Of a stretch of DNA of 64,000 nucleotides, positions 8,324 through 16,843 are shown piece after piece; the stretch's first letter is position 1; each line of letters starts with the position of its first letter. A program made the translations under genes and the position numbers. The DNA is taken from positions 1-64,000 of the forward strand of contig NZ_QLKS01000004.1 in the NCBI RefSeq assembly GCF_003350005.1, given 5' to 3'. The DNA comes from Psychrobacter proteolyticus (GTDB lineage: Bacteria; Pseudomonadota; Gammaproteobacteria; Pseudomonadales; Moraxellaceae). Under the pieces are notes generated by a model that saw only the letters and a program-made list of their open reading frames with translations, searched no databases and was not told where the DNA came from.

Positions 8324-8656
8324 ATGAGCCATGCAGTTAGCTTTACCGGACAAATCACGCCTGACCAAGTGCCTATGATTGCCGAAAATGGTTTCAAAAC
8401 CATTATCAACAACCGTCCTGATGGTGAAGAGCCAAATCAGCCAACCAGTGCCGAAATCGAAGCAGCAGCCAAAGAAGCTGGACTTGCTTATAAAGAGATT
8501 TCTTTTGCAGGTAATGAGCTGAATCAAACTCACGTCGAAACGTTTGCAGATTTCTTTAATCAAGCTGAGCAGCCGATGCTGATTTTTTGCCGCACGGGTA
8601 ACCGCTCAAACGGTATCTATGAAGCAGCTAAGCAAATGGATTTACTAGACGACTAG
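8324..8656 (+). CDS. DUF442 / TIGR01244-family sulfur transferase-like protein
   Basis: This is the second of two tandem DUF442 proteins (110 residues). It matches the family better: TGQITPDQVPMIAENGFKTIINNRPDGEEPNQPT, then FCRTGNRSN with the Cys and Arg of the phosphatase-like active-site loop. In Blh proteins this domain acts with the persulfide dioxygenase domain and has been linked to thiosulfate/glutathione sulfur transfer. A strong AAAAGGAGCTCTT precedes the ATG, so this copy is probably better translated than its neighbour. A terminator follows at 8691. Confidence 0.85.
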   Translation: MSHAVSFTGQITPDQVPMIAENGFKTIINNRPDGEEPNQPTSAEIEAAAKEAGLAYKEISFAGNELNQTHVETFADFFNQAEQPMLIFCRTGNRSNGIYEAAKQMDLLDD

Positions 8657-8690
8657 TGCAGAATAAGTAGACTAGAAAGTTAGCGTATTT

Positions 8691-8717
8691 AGCCCACAGA
8701 ATCTTGTGGGCTTTTTA
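8691..8717 (+). terminator. rho-independent terminator
   Basis: AGCCCACA (8691-8698) pairs with TGTGGGCT (8705-8712) across a 6-base loop, followed by a T-run. It closes the DUF442 pair. Confidence 0.85.
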
Positions 8718-8786
8718 CTGCGTTTATCATTATGCTCAAAGCATCATTAGCCACAAACAACCCAATCACTTCCCGATAGCTTCCAA

Positions 8787-8813
8787 CAACCTCGACCAAC
8801 CTCGACCAACCTC
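8787..8813. repeat. 10-bp tandem repeat
   Basis: Two perfect copies of CTCGACCAAC lie at 8791-8800 and 8801-8810, flanked by partial copies. It is too short to suggest a function. Confidence 0.7.
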
Positions 8814-9032
8814 AATAGTCACGACAAGTGGGTTACTATACGAGCGTATTACCGCTATTATCATTTGATAGGCTTGATCTAGCTTAGTGGTTGAGACACC
8901 TAAATAGCTAGACGATTAAATACCAAAACACATGGATTGTGAGCAGCTGTATAGTGACCAAGGTTGCCCCGCTGCTATTTACTTTCAAAAAGCCATCTTG
9001 ATATGGCATTTTAGTTTTACAAGGAATGTTTG

Positions 9033-9890
9033 ATGAATAATACCGCGCTAGCATTACTGCCACTAGCCCTTGCCTACATTATGTTCACCCTCGGAGCAGG
9101 ACTAAAACTTAGTGATTTTAAGGTCATTGCCAAATATCCAAAAGCGTTCTTTGTCGGCTTAATCAATCAAGTTGTGTTGGTACCGTTGGTTGCGCTAGCA
9201 GTCGTGTTAGTAACGGCTCCGCCACCAGCGATTGCTTTTGGGATTATGCTGATTAGTTTTTGCCCCGGCGGCGTCACTAGTAACATGCTGACCTACTATG
9301 CCAAAGGAAATGTCGCGCTCTCTATCGCGCTGACTGGTGTGGTCAGCATATTGTCGGTGATCACATTGCCCATTTTAATTACGTTAGCTTTTGATCATTT
9401 TATGAAAGATCAGGCGAACTCTATTAGCGCGATAAAGATTGGCCTAGTCATGTTCTTATTGACCACATTGCCCGTATCTCTTGGTATGCTTGCTCGCCAC
9501 AAATTTACTGACTTTATGGTACGTCGTAGTAGTCTTCTAAACGGCTTGGCCAGCGTATTTTTTGTCTTAATTGTCTTCGCTGCTATTGCCTCTAACTGGC
9601 AACTACTACAATCACAGTTCACTCAAATTGGTTTAGAACTTATCTTTATCATTGCTATTTTATTTGCTATTAGCATCCTAATCTCTAGAGTCCTAAAGCT
9701 TAGCTGGTTTGATACCAAAACCATCTCGATAGAAACCAGTATCCAAAATAGTACGACGGCTATTACCTTAGCCCCTATCATCATGGGTGTGAGCACACTG
9801 CCCGTTATTGCGCTGCCTGCTGCTTTGTACGGTGTGCTGATGTATGTCGTTGCGCTGCCTGTTATTTTCCTAATTAAAAACAAGAACTGA
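9033..9890 (+). CDS. bile acid:sodium symporter (SBF) family transporter
   Basis: This inner membrane protein has about nine or ten hydrophobic segments and belongs to the BASS/SBF superfamily. The segment SFCPGGVTSNMLTYYAKGNVALSIALT is the family's signature crossover region with the sodium-site polar residues, and ETSIQNSTTAITLAPII is the second conserved polar patch. Bacterial members often import organic acids such as pantoate or pyruvate derivatives, so bile acid transport is only a family name. An in-frame TTG at 9030 is possible, but ATG 9033 has AAGGA seven bases upstream and is preferred. The gene stands alone between two terminators. Confidence 0.86.
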   Translation: MNNTALALLPLALAYIMFTLGAGLKLSDFKVIAKYPKAFFVGLINQVVLVPLVALAVVLVTAPPPAIAFGIMLISFCPGGVTSNMLTYYAKGNVALSIALTGVVSILSVITLPILITLAFDHFMKDQANSISAIKIGLVMFLLTTLPVSLGMLARHKFTDFMVRRSSLLNGLASVFFVLIVFAAIASNWQLLQSQFTQIGLELIFIIAILFAISILISRVLKLSWFDTKTISIETSIQNSTTAITLAPIIMGVSTLPVIALPAALYGVLMYVVALPVIFLIKNKN

Positions 9891-9911
9891 TGATAGCGAA
9901 TGTAAGAAATA

Positions 9912-9981
9912 AAAAGCGCACTTCTAAATAAGTTCCCGTCTAAATAAGCGCCTTTCCAAACATTGGATGTGCGCTTTTTTT
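9912..9981 (+). terminator. possible long-loop terminator after the SBF gene
   Basis: AAAAGCGCAC (9912-9921) pairs perfectly with GTGCGCTTTT (9969-9978), followed by more T. The loop of about 47 bases is long and contains two copies of TCTAAATAAG, so folding efficiency is uncertain. Confidence 0.55.
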
Positions 9982-10085
9982 GGAATAGGATTTAAATGAT
10001 AGCAATATGGCTCGGTTTATAGACTGGTCAATACTCAATATTAAGTACATAATAAAATGCTACTGTTATCGCTTAATAGGACTCT

Positions 10086-10838
10086 ATGATGCAAAAGCCG
10101 CTATTAATTATTGGGAATAAAAACTACTCCTCTTGGTCGCTACGAGCGTGGCTATTGCTCAAAGCATTCAATGTTGATTTTGATGAGCAACTTATTGAGT
10201 TATTTCATCCATCAGCACGTCCAACGCTTGAAGCGCATTCACCAACGGGTAGAGTGCCTATTTTAGTCTATGGTGAAAAAGATAATAAAGTAGCCGTTTG
10301 GGACACTTTAGCGATTGCTATGCATGTCAATGAGTACTTTACGGATATTGATATTTGGACAGGTATTGATAAATCCAACGTTGAAAAACGCAATAATAAT
10401 CAAAGTAGAATAAATAGCGCCTATTGCCAAAGCATCGTGACTGAGATGCATTCGGGATTGACAGGCATTCGTAATGAGATGCCGATGAATATACGAGCAA
10501 CGGCTAAGATACAACCAAGTAATGCTTGTTTGGCTGATATTACTCGTATCGAAGACATCTTTGCCGATTGTTTAAAAAGTCGCTCAGCAGACAGTTTCTT
10601 ATTCGGAGATTTCACAGCAGCTGATGTGTTTTTCGCTCCAGTGGTGCTGCGATTACAGACTTATGCTGATGCATCTAATATTACTTTGCAGCCACCGACC
10701 AAGCAGTATTGCCAAACTATGTTAAATCATCCACACATACAGGCGTGGCAACAATCAGCACTGACAGAAACTCGTATTATTGAAGAAGATGAAGCAGGCA
10801 AGATAATGTCGATAGCTGGCATATTGGCGAATAAATAG
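10086..10838 (+). CDS. glutathione S-transferase family protein
   Basis: This is a cytoplasmic GST-fold protein of 250 residues. The N-terminal thioredoxin-like domain opens with LLIIGNKNYSSWSLRAWLLL, where the Ser pair sits at the expected glutathione-activating position, and carries GRVPILV with the cis-Pro and the WDTLAIAMHVNEYF glutathione-binding element. The C-terminal helical domain includes FLFGDFTAADVFFAPV, the conserved N-capping box. A hydrophilic stretch around residues 98-115 (KSNVEKRNNNQSR) is longer than usual. Two adjoining ATGs (10086, 10089) are both usable. Substrate unknown. A shared terminator separates it from the convergent AGCS gene. Confidence 0.88.
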   Translation: MMQKPLLIIGNKNYSSWSLRAWLLLKAFNVDFDEQLIELFHPSARPTLEAHSPTGRVPILVYGEKDNKVAVWDTLAIAMHVNEYFTDIDIWTGIDKSNVEKRNNNQSRINSAYCQSIVTEMHSGLTGIRNEMPMNIRATAKIQPSNACLADITRIEDIFADCLKSRSADSFLFGDFTAADVFFAPVVLRLQTYADASNITLQPPTKQYCQTMLNHPHIQAWQQSALTETRIIEEDEAGKIMSIAGILANK

Positions 10839-10851
10839 TATCTTACATAAA

Positions 10852-10886
10852 AAAACCACTTCAACTCAGTTAAAGTGGTTTTTTCT
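10852..10886. terminator. bidirectional terminator
   Basis: AAAACCACTT (10852-10861) pairs with AAGTGGTTTT (10873-10882), with T-runs in both directions. It lies between the convergent GST and AGCS genes. Confidence 0.85.
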
Positions 10887-10912
10887 TTCATGAGAAATAA
10901 AGCCTACAGGTA

Positions 10913-12361
10913 CTACTGTTTTTGGTCTAAGGCTTCTTTCACTGCTTTTTTACCCCATGCGCTCAAATCGAGATCCAGTTTTTCATACTCTTGTGCATCA
11001 AACAACGGCTCTTTAACCCCTGATCTTAACTGACTTGCAAAGTCGTCAAGTAGACGCTTAGCTCGTGGAAACAACATTATTAAGGCCAATAAGTTTGCTA
11101 GCGCTAGCACACCCATCAACGGATCCGCAAAGAAGAACACTGCGGTTGCTGCAGGAGCCACTGCGCCCAAGAATAATACCGCAATCACCACAACTCGCAA
11201 AACCAGAGTCGCCATTTTGATATTCTTTTTGACCAAGAAATTAATGGCATTTTCACCCATATAATAGTTATACATGATAGAGCTTAGGGCAAATAGCAAT
11301 ATCGATATGGTCAGGATATACTGCGCCCAATCCCCAAGCTGGGTCGTTAGCGCCTGCTGTGCCAGTACAATACCATCGACTTCAGCACCTGGTTGATACA
11401 CGCCGCTCAGTAAAATCATAAATGCGGTGGCACTACATACGATTATCGTATCAATAAATACAGATAATGACTGTGAGATACCTTGACTAACAGGATGAGT
11501 GGCGTAAGCGGTGGCAGCAATATTAGGCGCAGAACCTAGACCTGCTTCATTAGAGAATAAACCACGCTTCATGCCTTGCTCAATTGCCACACCAATACCA
11601 CCGCCCACGACAGATTCAATGCCAAAAGCATTTTTGACAATCATTACCATCAGTGCAGGCAGTTCTGTAAAGTTAAACGCAATAATAATAAGTGCCATAC
11701 TGATATAGATTAATGCCATAACAGGAATGACAACGTCGGCTACTTTTGCAATGCGCTGAATACCGCCAAAGACAATAAATCCACCTGCAATCACCAGAAC
11801 CAGACCCGTTATCCAGCGGTCAATCCCAAAGCTTTCAAGCGCTGAGCCTGCTACCGTGTTGCCCTGGAACGCCACAAACCCGATAGAAAAAGACAGTAGT
11901 AGCGAGATCGCATAAATAACAGCAAGCCAGCGATAGTCTTTACCTAACCCATGTAAAATATAGGTCGCAGGGCCACCGCGAAAGTTACCATCAGTATCTC
12001 TACGCTTGTAAAGCTGGGCTAAGCTACATTCCACAATGCTAGTCATCATGCCAATTAAGGCCACAACCCACATCCAGAATACCGCTCCCGGTCCTCCTAA
12101 GGAGATGGCAACAGCAACGCCAGCAATGTTACCGCCGCCTACACGTCCACCGATAGAAACGAGCAACGCCTGACGGGCAGAGATTCCGTCATCTCCTACT
12201 TCATCCGTTTTGAACACACGGAACATACGTTTAAAATATCTAAACTGGGCAAACCTACCTACGATGGTAAATAATAAACCAAAGATAATTAGCATAGGCA
12301 CGAGCGCCCAGCCCCACGTTAGATCCCCGATTAGGGCGAAAAAAGCTTCAATGTATTCCAT
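10913..12361 (-). CDS. alanine/glycine:cation symporter family (AGCS) transporter
   Basis: This sodium-coupled amino-acid symporter has about eleven membrane segments and 482 residues, the normal AGCS length. Characteristic stretches are GGRVGGGNIAGVAVAISLGGPGAVFWMW near residue 70, RRDTDGNFRGGPATYI, and GMKRGLFSNEAGLGSAPNIAATA, which is the family signature. The cytoplasmic C-terminus is about 60 residues and charged. The start is the ATG at 12361, preceded by AAGGAAAGTAGGC. It is transcribed alone and faces the GST gene through a shared terminator. Which amino acid it carries cannot be told from motifs. Confidence 0.92.
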   Translation of the reverse strand: MEYIEAFFALIGDLTWGWALVPMLIIFGLLFTIVGRFAQFRYFKRMFRVFKTDEVGDDGISARQALLVSIGGRVGGGNIAGVAVAISLGGPGAVFWMWVVALIGMMTSIVECSLAQLYKRRDTDGNFRGGPATYILHGLGKDYRWLAVIYAISLLLSFSIGFVAFQGNTVAGSALESFGIDRWITGLVLVIAGGFIVFGGIQRIAKVADVVIPVMALIYISMALIIIAFNFTELPALMVMIVKNAFGIESVVGGGIGVAIEQGMKRGLFSNEAGLGSAPNIAATAYATHPVSQGISQSLSVFIDTIIVCSATAFMILLSGVYQPGAEVDGIVLAQQALTTQLGDWAQYILTISILLFALSSIMYNYYMGENAINFLVKKNIKMATLVLRVVVIAVLFLGAVAPAATAVFFFADPLMGVLALANLLALIMLFPRAKRLLDDFASQLRSGVKEPLFDAQEYEKLDLDLSAWGKKAVKEALDQKQ

Positions 12362-12566
12362 GCCTACTTTCCTTATAGTTCATGACGCTATGATAGGTTT
12401 TATTGCATACATTATTGCATCAACAACACGATTTTGTAATGCAAATGTCGAATTTGTAACGTAAATACTGATATTTTCTGAGTGAAGTCGCGTTATTGGC
12501 TAACGCAAATGACCATTTTCTAGATATCAGGATTTGTTCTATAGAGACGTATTTATACGACAGCAT

Positions 12567-12597
12567 AAAAAGACCACCTCAACCGAGGTGGTCTTTT
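12567..12597 (-). terminator. terminator after ahpF
   Basis: AAAAGACCACCTC and GAGGTGGTCTTTT form a perfect 13-bp stem with a 4-base loop (AACC). It lies just downstream of the minus-strand ahpF stop. The A/T flanks make it usable in both directions. Confidence 0.92.
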
Positions 12598-12620
12598 ATA
12601 CTGAAACTAAACTGAACAAC

Positions 12621-14198
12621 TTACTGCATGACTAGGTATTCAAAGGCTGACAATGCTGCTTTACTACCTTCACCCATCGCAATGTTAATCTGCTTAAATG
12701 GTACGGTGGTTACGTCCCCACAAGCGAAGATACCTTTACGATCTGTACGGCAGCGCTCATCGATTTCGATCTCACCAAAGCGGTTTAGATCAACGAATCC
12801 TTTGATGAATCCAGTGTTTGGTACTAAACCAATCTGTACAAACACCCCTGCTAAATCACGCTCATGAGTCTCACCTGTGCTGCGATCTTGGTAGACGATA
12901 GAAGATACTTTACCATCAGTCGCTTTGATCTCTTGTGTTACTGCACCAGTAATGAACTCAATGTTGGTTTTCTCTTTAGCTTTATTGATCAGTACTTGGT
13001 CAGCTTTTAACTCATCAGCGAACTCGAGTACAGTAACGTGATTGACGATACCTGCCAGATCCAATGCTGCCTCAACGCCTGAGTTACCACCGCCGATCAC
13101 TGAGATGTCTTTACCTTTGAAGAATGGGCCATCACAATGCGCACAGAAAGCCACACCTTTACCGATATTCTCTTCTTCGCCCGGTACACCAAGCTTTCTC
13201 CACTGAGCACCTGTCGCTAAGATAATACTACGAGTATTAAATGTCTCACCAGTGTTTAGGTGAATACTGTAGTTCTCTTCTTCAGTCTCGCCAATTTCTT
13301 TAACGCTCACATGCTCTTTTAATGTGATGTTGTATTCAGCCAAGTGCTTAACAAAGTTGGTCGATAAATCTGTACCATTGGTTAGCGGCACTGAAATCAA
13401 GTTTTCGATATCTTGCGTGTCTTTTACCTGTCCACCGATACGGTCAGCGACCATCGTAACTTTTAAGCCTTTACGCGCTGTATAAATAGCAGCAGCCACA
13501 CCTGCAGGGCCAGCACCGATGATAGTAACGTCTTGCTGCTCTAATTGCTCAGCATCGTCTTCTACTTCTGACAATAAGTCAGGGAACTGCTCTTGCAATT
13601 TTCCGATCAATTTAGCAGTGTCGATTAAGCCGTTAGCAAATGGTTTACCATTCAAAAATACAGCTGGTACACCTTGGATTTTATTCGCTTCTACTTGCTC
13701 TTGGAACAATGCACCGTCGATCATCTCATTACTGATACCATCGTTTAGTAGCGCAAACTGGTTCAATGCCTGAACGACTTCTGGGCAGCTATGGCATGAC
13801 AATGACACGTAGGTCTGGAACTGTAGCGGCTTATTAAAGCGCTTAACTAGCTTTTGGATACCTTCATCCAACTTTAGCGTATGACCACCCGCTTGCAAAA
13901 TCGCCAAAATCAATGACGTAAACTCATGACCACCTGGGATACCGCTAAATACAATACCAGTATCATCTGATGCGCCATCAATGTGGCTGACTACTTTAAA
14001 ACTAATCGCACTTGGCAAACTATCGTCAGTTGCTTCTGCATCGAAGTTAATTTTGTCTGTTGTTCCAGCAATCTTGGTCAAAAAATCTACCAATTCTGCA
14101 CGTTTTGCATGCGTACCATTACCTAATACAAAGGTAATTGGGCGTGTCATATTTTCGCTATAGCTCTTAACGGCATCTAATAAATTCTGATCTATCAT
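12621..14198 (-). CDS. ahpF: alkyl hydroperoxide reductase subunit F
   Basis: This FAD-dependent NADH:peroxiredoxin oxidoreductase re-reduces AhpC. The N-terminal double thioredoxin-like domain (about residues 1-200) carries the CHSC redox pair in YVSLSCHSCPEVV. FAD binding follows at VTIIGAGPAGVAAAIYTARKG. The second redox pair is in FCAHCDGPFF, NAD binding is at ISVIGGGNSGVEAALDLAG, and the C-terminal FAD contact is GIFACGDVTTVPFKQI. Length (525) is standard. The ATG has TGAGGAACAA upstream. It is not adjacent to ahpC: a DUF465 gene and about 690 bases lie between, in contrast to the usual ahpCF operon. OxyR control is likely but no site was firmly identified. Confidence 0.96.
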   Translation of the reverse strand: MIDQNLLDAVKSYSENMTRPITFVLGNGTHAKRAELVDFLTKIAGTTDKINFDAEATDDSLPSAISFKVVSHIDGASDDTGIVFSGIPGGHEFTSLILAILQAGGHTLKLDEGIQKLVKRFNKPLQFQTYVSLSCHSCPEVVQALNQFALLNDGISNEMIDGALFQEQVEANKIQGVPAVFLNGKPFANGLIDTAKLIGKLQEQFPDLLSEVEDDAEQLEQQDVTIIGAGPAGVAAAIYTARKGLKVTMVADRIGGQVKDTQDIENLISVPLTNGTDLSTNFVKHLAEYNITLKEHVSVKEIGETEEENYSIHLNTGETFNTRSIILATGAQWRKLGVPGEEENIGKGVAFCAHCDGPFFKGKDISVIGGGNSGVEAALDLAGIVNHVTVLEFADELKADQVLINKAKEKTNIEFITGAVTQEIKATDGKVSSIVYQDRSTGETHERDLAGVFVQIGLVPNTGFIKGFVDLNRFGEIEIDERCRTDRKGIFACGDVTTVPFKQINIAMGEGSKAALSAFEYLVMQ

Positions 14199-14637
14199 GT
14201 TTGTTCCTCATTATGACTGAATATGTAACGGCAGCTGTCATGCTACGCGTCTAAATATGAAATAGTTGGTGTTAATAATTTTGTATAAAAGGTTGTATAT
14301 AGTGGGCTCTTGCCCTTTGATGTGTCTATTATCAAGCGTTTAGCGAGTTTCGGCAAGCTGAGAAATTCAAACTTTATGTTTTATAAAACCAATCGTTTAT
14401 TAACTTAAATAATTAAATATAAATACATAAGCAAATGATAGTGATGGTACATGGTCTATTTTTTCGCTACAATCGAATGGTATTGATAGCAATATGCATT
14501 ATCAATATCGTGAAGTAACTACCTTTATTACCATTAAACTTTCACCCCTTCCAAAAAAAGTCTCACCATCATAAGCGTCTTAACCATAACGTGCTTACGC
14601 TTATTCTAAGCTTGCACTAAATAACAAGGATGACAAC
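14199..14637. other. intergenic region between ahpF and the DUF465 gene
   Basis: About 440 bases of AT-rich DNA from which both flanking genes start in opposite directions. It should contain the ahpF promoter and probably an OxyR site, but I could not find a convincing four-element OxyR motif or a paired promoter. No coding potential was seen. Confidence 0.55.
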
Positions 14638-14886
14638 ATGACAATGACAGACACATGGCAAGATCACAGTGATATTATCGATGAGCTCAAGCAAAAGGAC
14701 ACACATTTTGCGAGTATCTTTGACGAGCATACGACTCTAGATAGGCAAATTAATAAGCTTGAAAACGATGTGGTCAAGCATGCCAGTCGCGATGAAGAAA
14801 TTGAACAAATGAAACGACGAAAGCTACAGCTCAAAGACGAGATTTATAAAACTATTGATAAAAATAAAGCACAGTCTCGCGCTTAA
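14638..14886 (+). CDS. DUF465 / YdcH-family small protein
   Basis: This 82-residue, mostly helical, charged protein belongs to the YdcH (DUF465) family. The conserved part is the FASIFDEHTTLDRQINKLEND segment followed by a Lys-rich MKRRKLQLKDEIYK. The pattern suggests a short coiled-coil hairpin. Function is unknown in all bacteria that carry it. AAGGA lies seven bases before the ATG. It lies between the two halves of the alkyl hydroperoxide reductase system, which may be coincidental. The following terminator is shared with convergent ahpC. Confidence 0.85.
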   Translation: MTMTDTWQDHSDIIDELKQKDTHFASIFDEHTTLDRQINKLENDVVKHASRDEEIEQMKRRKLQLKDEIYKTIDKNKAQSRA

Positions 14887-14952
14887 TATTGCGCCTATAC
14901 TTAGAGATATGCTTAAAAAACAATACTAACAATACCTATGCTTAAGACGTAA

Positions 14953-14987
14953 AAAGACCCCATTAACTTATGTTAATGGGGTCTTTA
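14953..14987. terminator. bidirectional terminator
   Basis: AAAGACCCCATTAAC pairs with GTTAATGGGGTCTTT across a short loop. It lies between the convergent DUF465 gene and ahpC. Confidence 0.92.
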
Positions 14988-15056
14988 TTTGTAGCACTGA
15001 CTTAAATCAGATGTTTAAGATACAGCGCTACTTTTATCTAAGTATAAAATAACTAC

Positions 15057-15623
15057 TTAGATTTTACCAACTAGGTCAAGACTTGGCTTCAATGTGTCAC
15101 CGCCTTGTTCCCAAGCTGCTGGGCAAACTTCGCCATCGTTTTCGCGAACATATTGTGCTGCTTTTACTTTACGTAGCATGTCTTTTGCACTACGGCCGAT
15201 ACCGCCAGCATGGATTTCAGCGACTTGGATCAAACCATCAGGATCTACTAAGAATGTACCGCGCTCAGCCAAACCTGCTTCTTCAATCATGACGTTGAAG
15301 CCACGAGTGATTTTACCAGTAGGATCGCCAATCATTGGGTATTGTACTTTACCGATAGCTTCTGAAGAATCATGCCATGCTTTGTGCGTGAAATGTGTGT
15401 CAGTAGATACTGAGTATACTTCAACACCAAGACCTTTTAGCTCGTCATAATGAGCGGCCATGTCTTCTAGCTCAGTTGGGCAAACAAACGTGAAATCAGC
15501 TGGGTAAAATAGGAAAATCGCCCAGTTGCCTTTTACGTCTTCTGAGGTGATGGTTTTGAACTCACCGTTTACATATGCATCTGCTGAAAATTCTGGGATT
15601 TCTTGATTGATGATAGACGCCAT
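15057..15623 (-). CDS. ahpC: alkyl hydroperoxide reductase subunit C (typical 2-Cys peroxiredoxin)
   Basis: This peroxiredoxin reduces hydrogen peroxide and organic hydroperoxides using AhpF. The peroxidatic Cys is in [10 protein letters not shown] and the resolving Cys is in GEVCPAAW near the C-terminus. The GxxxP-type active-site neighbours and [15 protein letters not shown] are as in AhpC of enterobacteria. Length is 188. A good GAGGAGCCAACC precedes the ATG. It is divergent from oxyR, across 268 bases, which is the layout expected for direct OxyR activation. Confidence 0.97.
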   Translation of the reverse strand: MASIINQEIPEFSADAYVNGEFKTITSEDVKGNWAIFLFYPADFTFVCPTELEDMAAHYDELKGLGVEVYSVSTDTHFTHKAWHDSSEAIGKVQYPMIGDPTGKITRGFNVMIEEAGLAERGTFLVDPDGLIQVAEIHAGGIGRSAKDMLRKVKAAQYVRENDGEVCPAAWEQGGDTLKPSLDLVGKI

Positions 15624-15891
15624 GGTTGGCTCCTCTATAGTTAAGTAAATTGGAAATTATTTATATGGTTTTTTCAATTAGCCCTCTAGCTCTCTGGGCT
15701 ACCTGACAAACTATACGCGAATTCTATGGTTAATCCAGTTAAAAGTTTTTAATGTGATGTTTTGTTTTATTAAACTTGTTAAACTATTATCTCTACATTT
15801 TATCATTGGTGCTGAATTGGTAATTTGCTACCTTATAAAGGTTGACCAAACATAATAAATTGCATTAAAAACCCATTAAAAGAGAGGTTTT
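15624..15891. promoter_or_regulatory. ahpC/oxyR divergent promoter region
   Basis: On the minus strand TATAGT (15710-15715) is a fair -10 for ahpC, preceded by ATAG-type elements (for example around 15726-15730) but no good -35, as expected for an activator-dependent promoter. An imperfect palindrome ACCTT-ATA-AAGGT (15830-15842) lies about 50 bases before the oxyR start. OxyR binding here is inferred from gene layout, not from a complete motif. Confidence 0.45.
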
Positions 15892-16803
15892 ATGATTACT
15901 TTACGACAACTTGAGTTTGCCCTAGCCGTCGCCAAACATCGTCATTTTAAACGTGCTGCTGAGGATTGCAATATCTCGCAATCTGCACTGAGTTTGGGTA
16001 TCGCAGAATTAGAAAAACAGCTAGATACTCAGATTTTTGAGCGTAATAATAAGCAGGTATTGATTACCCCTATCGGTCAAGACATTCTCACGCGTGCGCA
16101 GCGAGTGTTTTCTGAAGTGAGCGATTTGACCACGCGTGCTCATAGCCATCAGACACCACTTGCCTATCCTATGACTGTCGGTATCATTCCAACGATTGCG
16201 CCTTATTTGCTACCAAAAGTACTGCCTGCGCTGCGTGCTCAGTATCCAGAATTCCGCATGACCATCGTCGAACAACAGACAGAACGTTTGCTTGAGCAAG
16301 TACGCTACGGTCATATCGATACGGCTATCATTGCGCTACCGTATGCGGTAGATGGGCTACATAGTTTTGAGTTTTGGAGTGAAGACTTCTTTGCCGTGTT
16401 TCCAAAAGACGACATACATGCCAAGCTTGATACCATCAATGCTGACGAACTGGCAACTGCCAATCTGATGTTACTTGGCGAAGGTCATTGCTTAACGGAC
16501 CAGACGCTGTCTGTCTGTCATTTCGACCGCGCACAAATGAAATCAAGCTTTTCAGATGCCAGTTTAAATACTTTGATTCAAATGGCACTTGCCAATATGG
16601 GCACAACGCTAGTGCCTGAAATGGCGCTCGATCAGCTACACCTGCAAAACCAAAATGCCGTCGCCATACCATTGGCTGAAGACGGGCCGCATCGCCATAT
16701 TGCCTTTGTCACCCGTCTGAACTATGCGCGTGTCGATGATGTTAGCTTGCTTGGTGACGTGTTTAATAAAGCATTTAAAGACGCAGTAGCTAATAAAGAA
16801 TAA
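15892..16803 (+). CDS. oxyR: peroxide-sensing LysR-type regulator OxyR
   Basis: This is a LysR-family activator. The N-terminal winged helix (residues 1-60, RQLEFALAVAKHRHFKRAAEDCNISQSALS) is followed by a periplasmic-binding-like sensor domain. The redox switch is visible: Cys200 and Cys209 in GEGHCLTDQTLSVC match the Cys199/Cys208 pair that forms the regulatory disulfide in E. coli OxyR. Length (303) is normal. GAGAGG precedes the ATG. Its position opposite ahpC agrees with a direct regulatory link. It probably also controls ahpF to the left. Confidence 0.96.
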   Translation: MITLRQLEFALAVAKHRHFKRAAEDCNISQSALSLGIAELEKQLDTQIFERNNKQVLITPIGQDILTRAQRVFSEVSDLTTRAHSHQTPLAYPMTVGIIPTIAPYLLPKVLPALRAQYPEFRMTIVEQQTERLLEQVRYGHIDTAIIALPYAVDGLHSFEFWSEDFFAVFPKDDIHAKLDTINADELATANLMLLGEGHCLTDQTLSVCHFDRAQMKSSFSDASLNTLIQMALANMGTTLVPEMALDQLHLQNQNAVAIPLAEDGPHRHIAFVTRLNYARVDDVSLLGDVFNKAFKDAVANKE

Positions 16804-16843
16804 CCAAACCATTTTTACCACGGTCATAGTGAAAAAATGACAT

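Larger units (their letters stand above)
8657..9032. other. intergenic region before the SBF transporter
   Basis: About 375 bases without a gene. It holds the terminator at 8691-8717 and a short tandem repeat at 8787-8813. I see no coding potential and no convincing promoter. Confidence 0.6.

Noticed and set aside
8787..8813. Short tandem repeat as a possible CRISPR or VNTR
   Set aside because: Unit is 10 bases with no spacers and barely two copies; no cas genes in the window.
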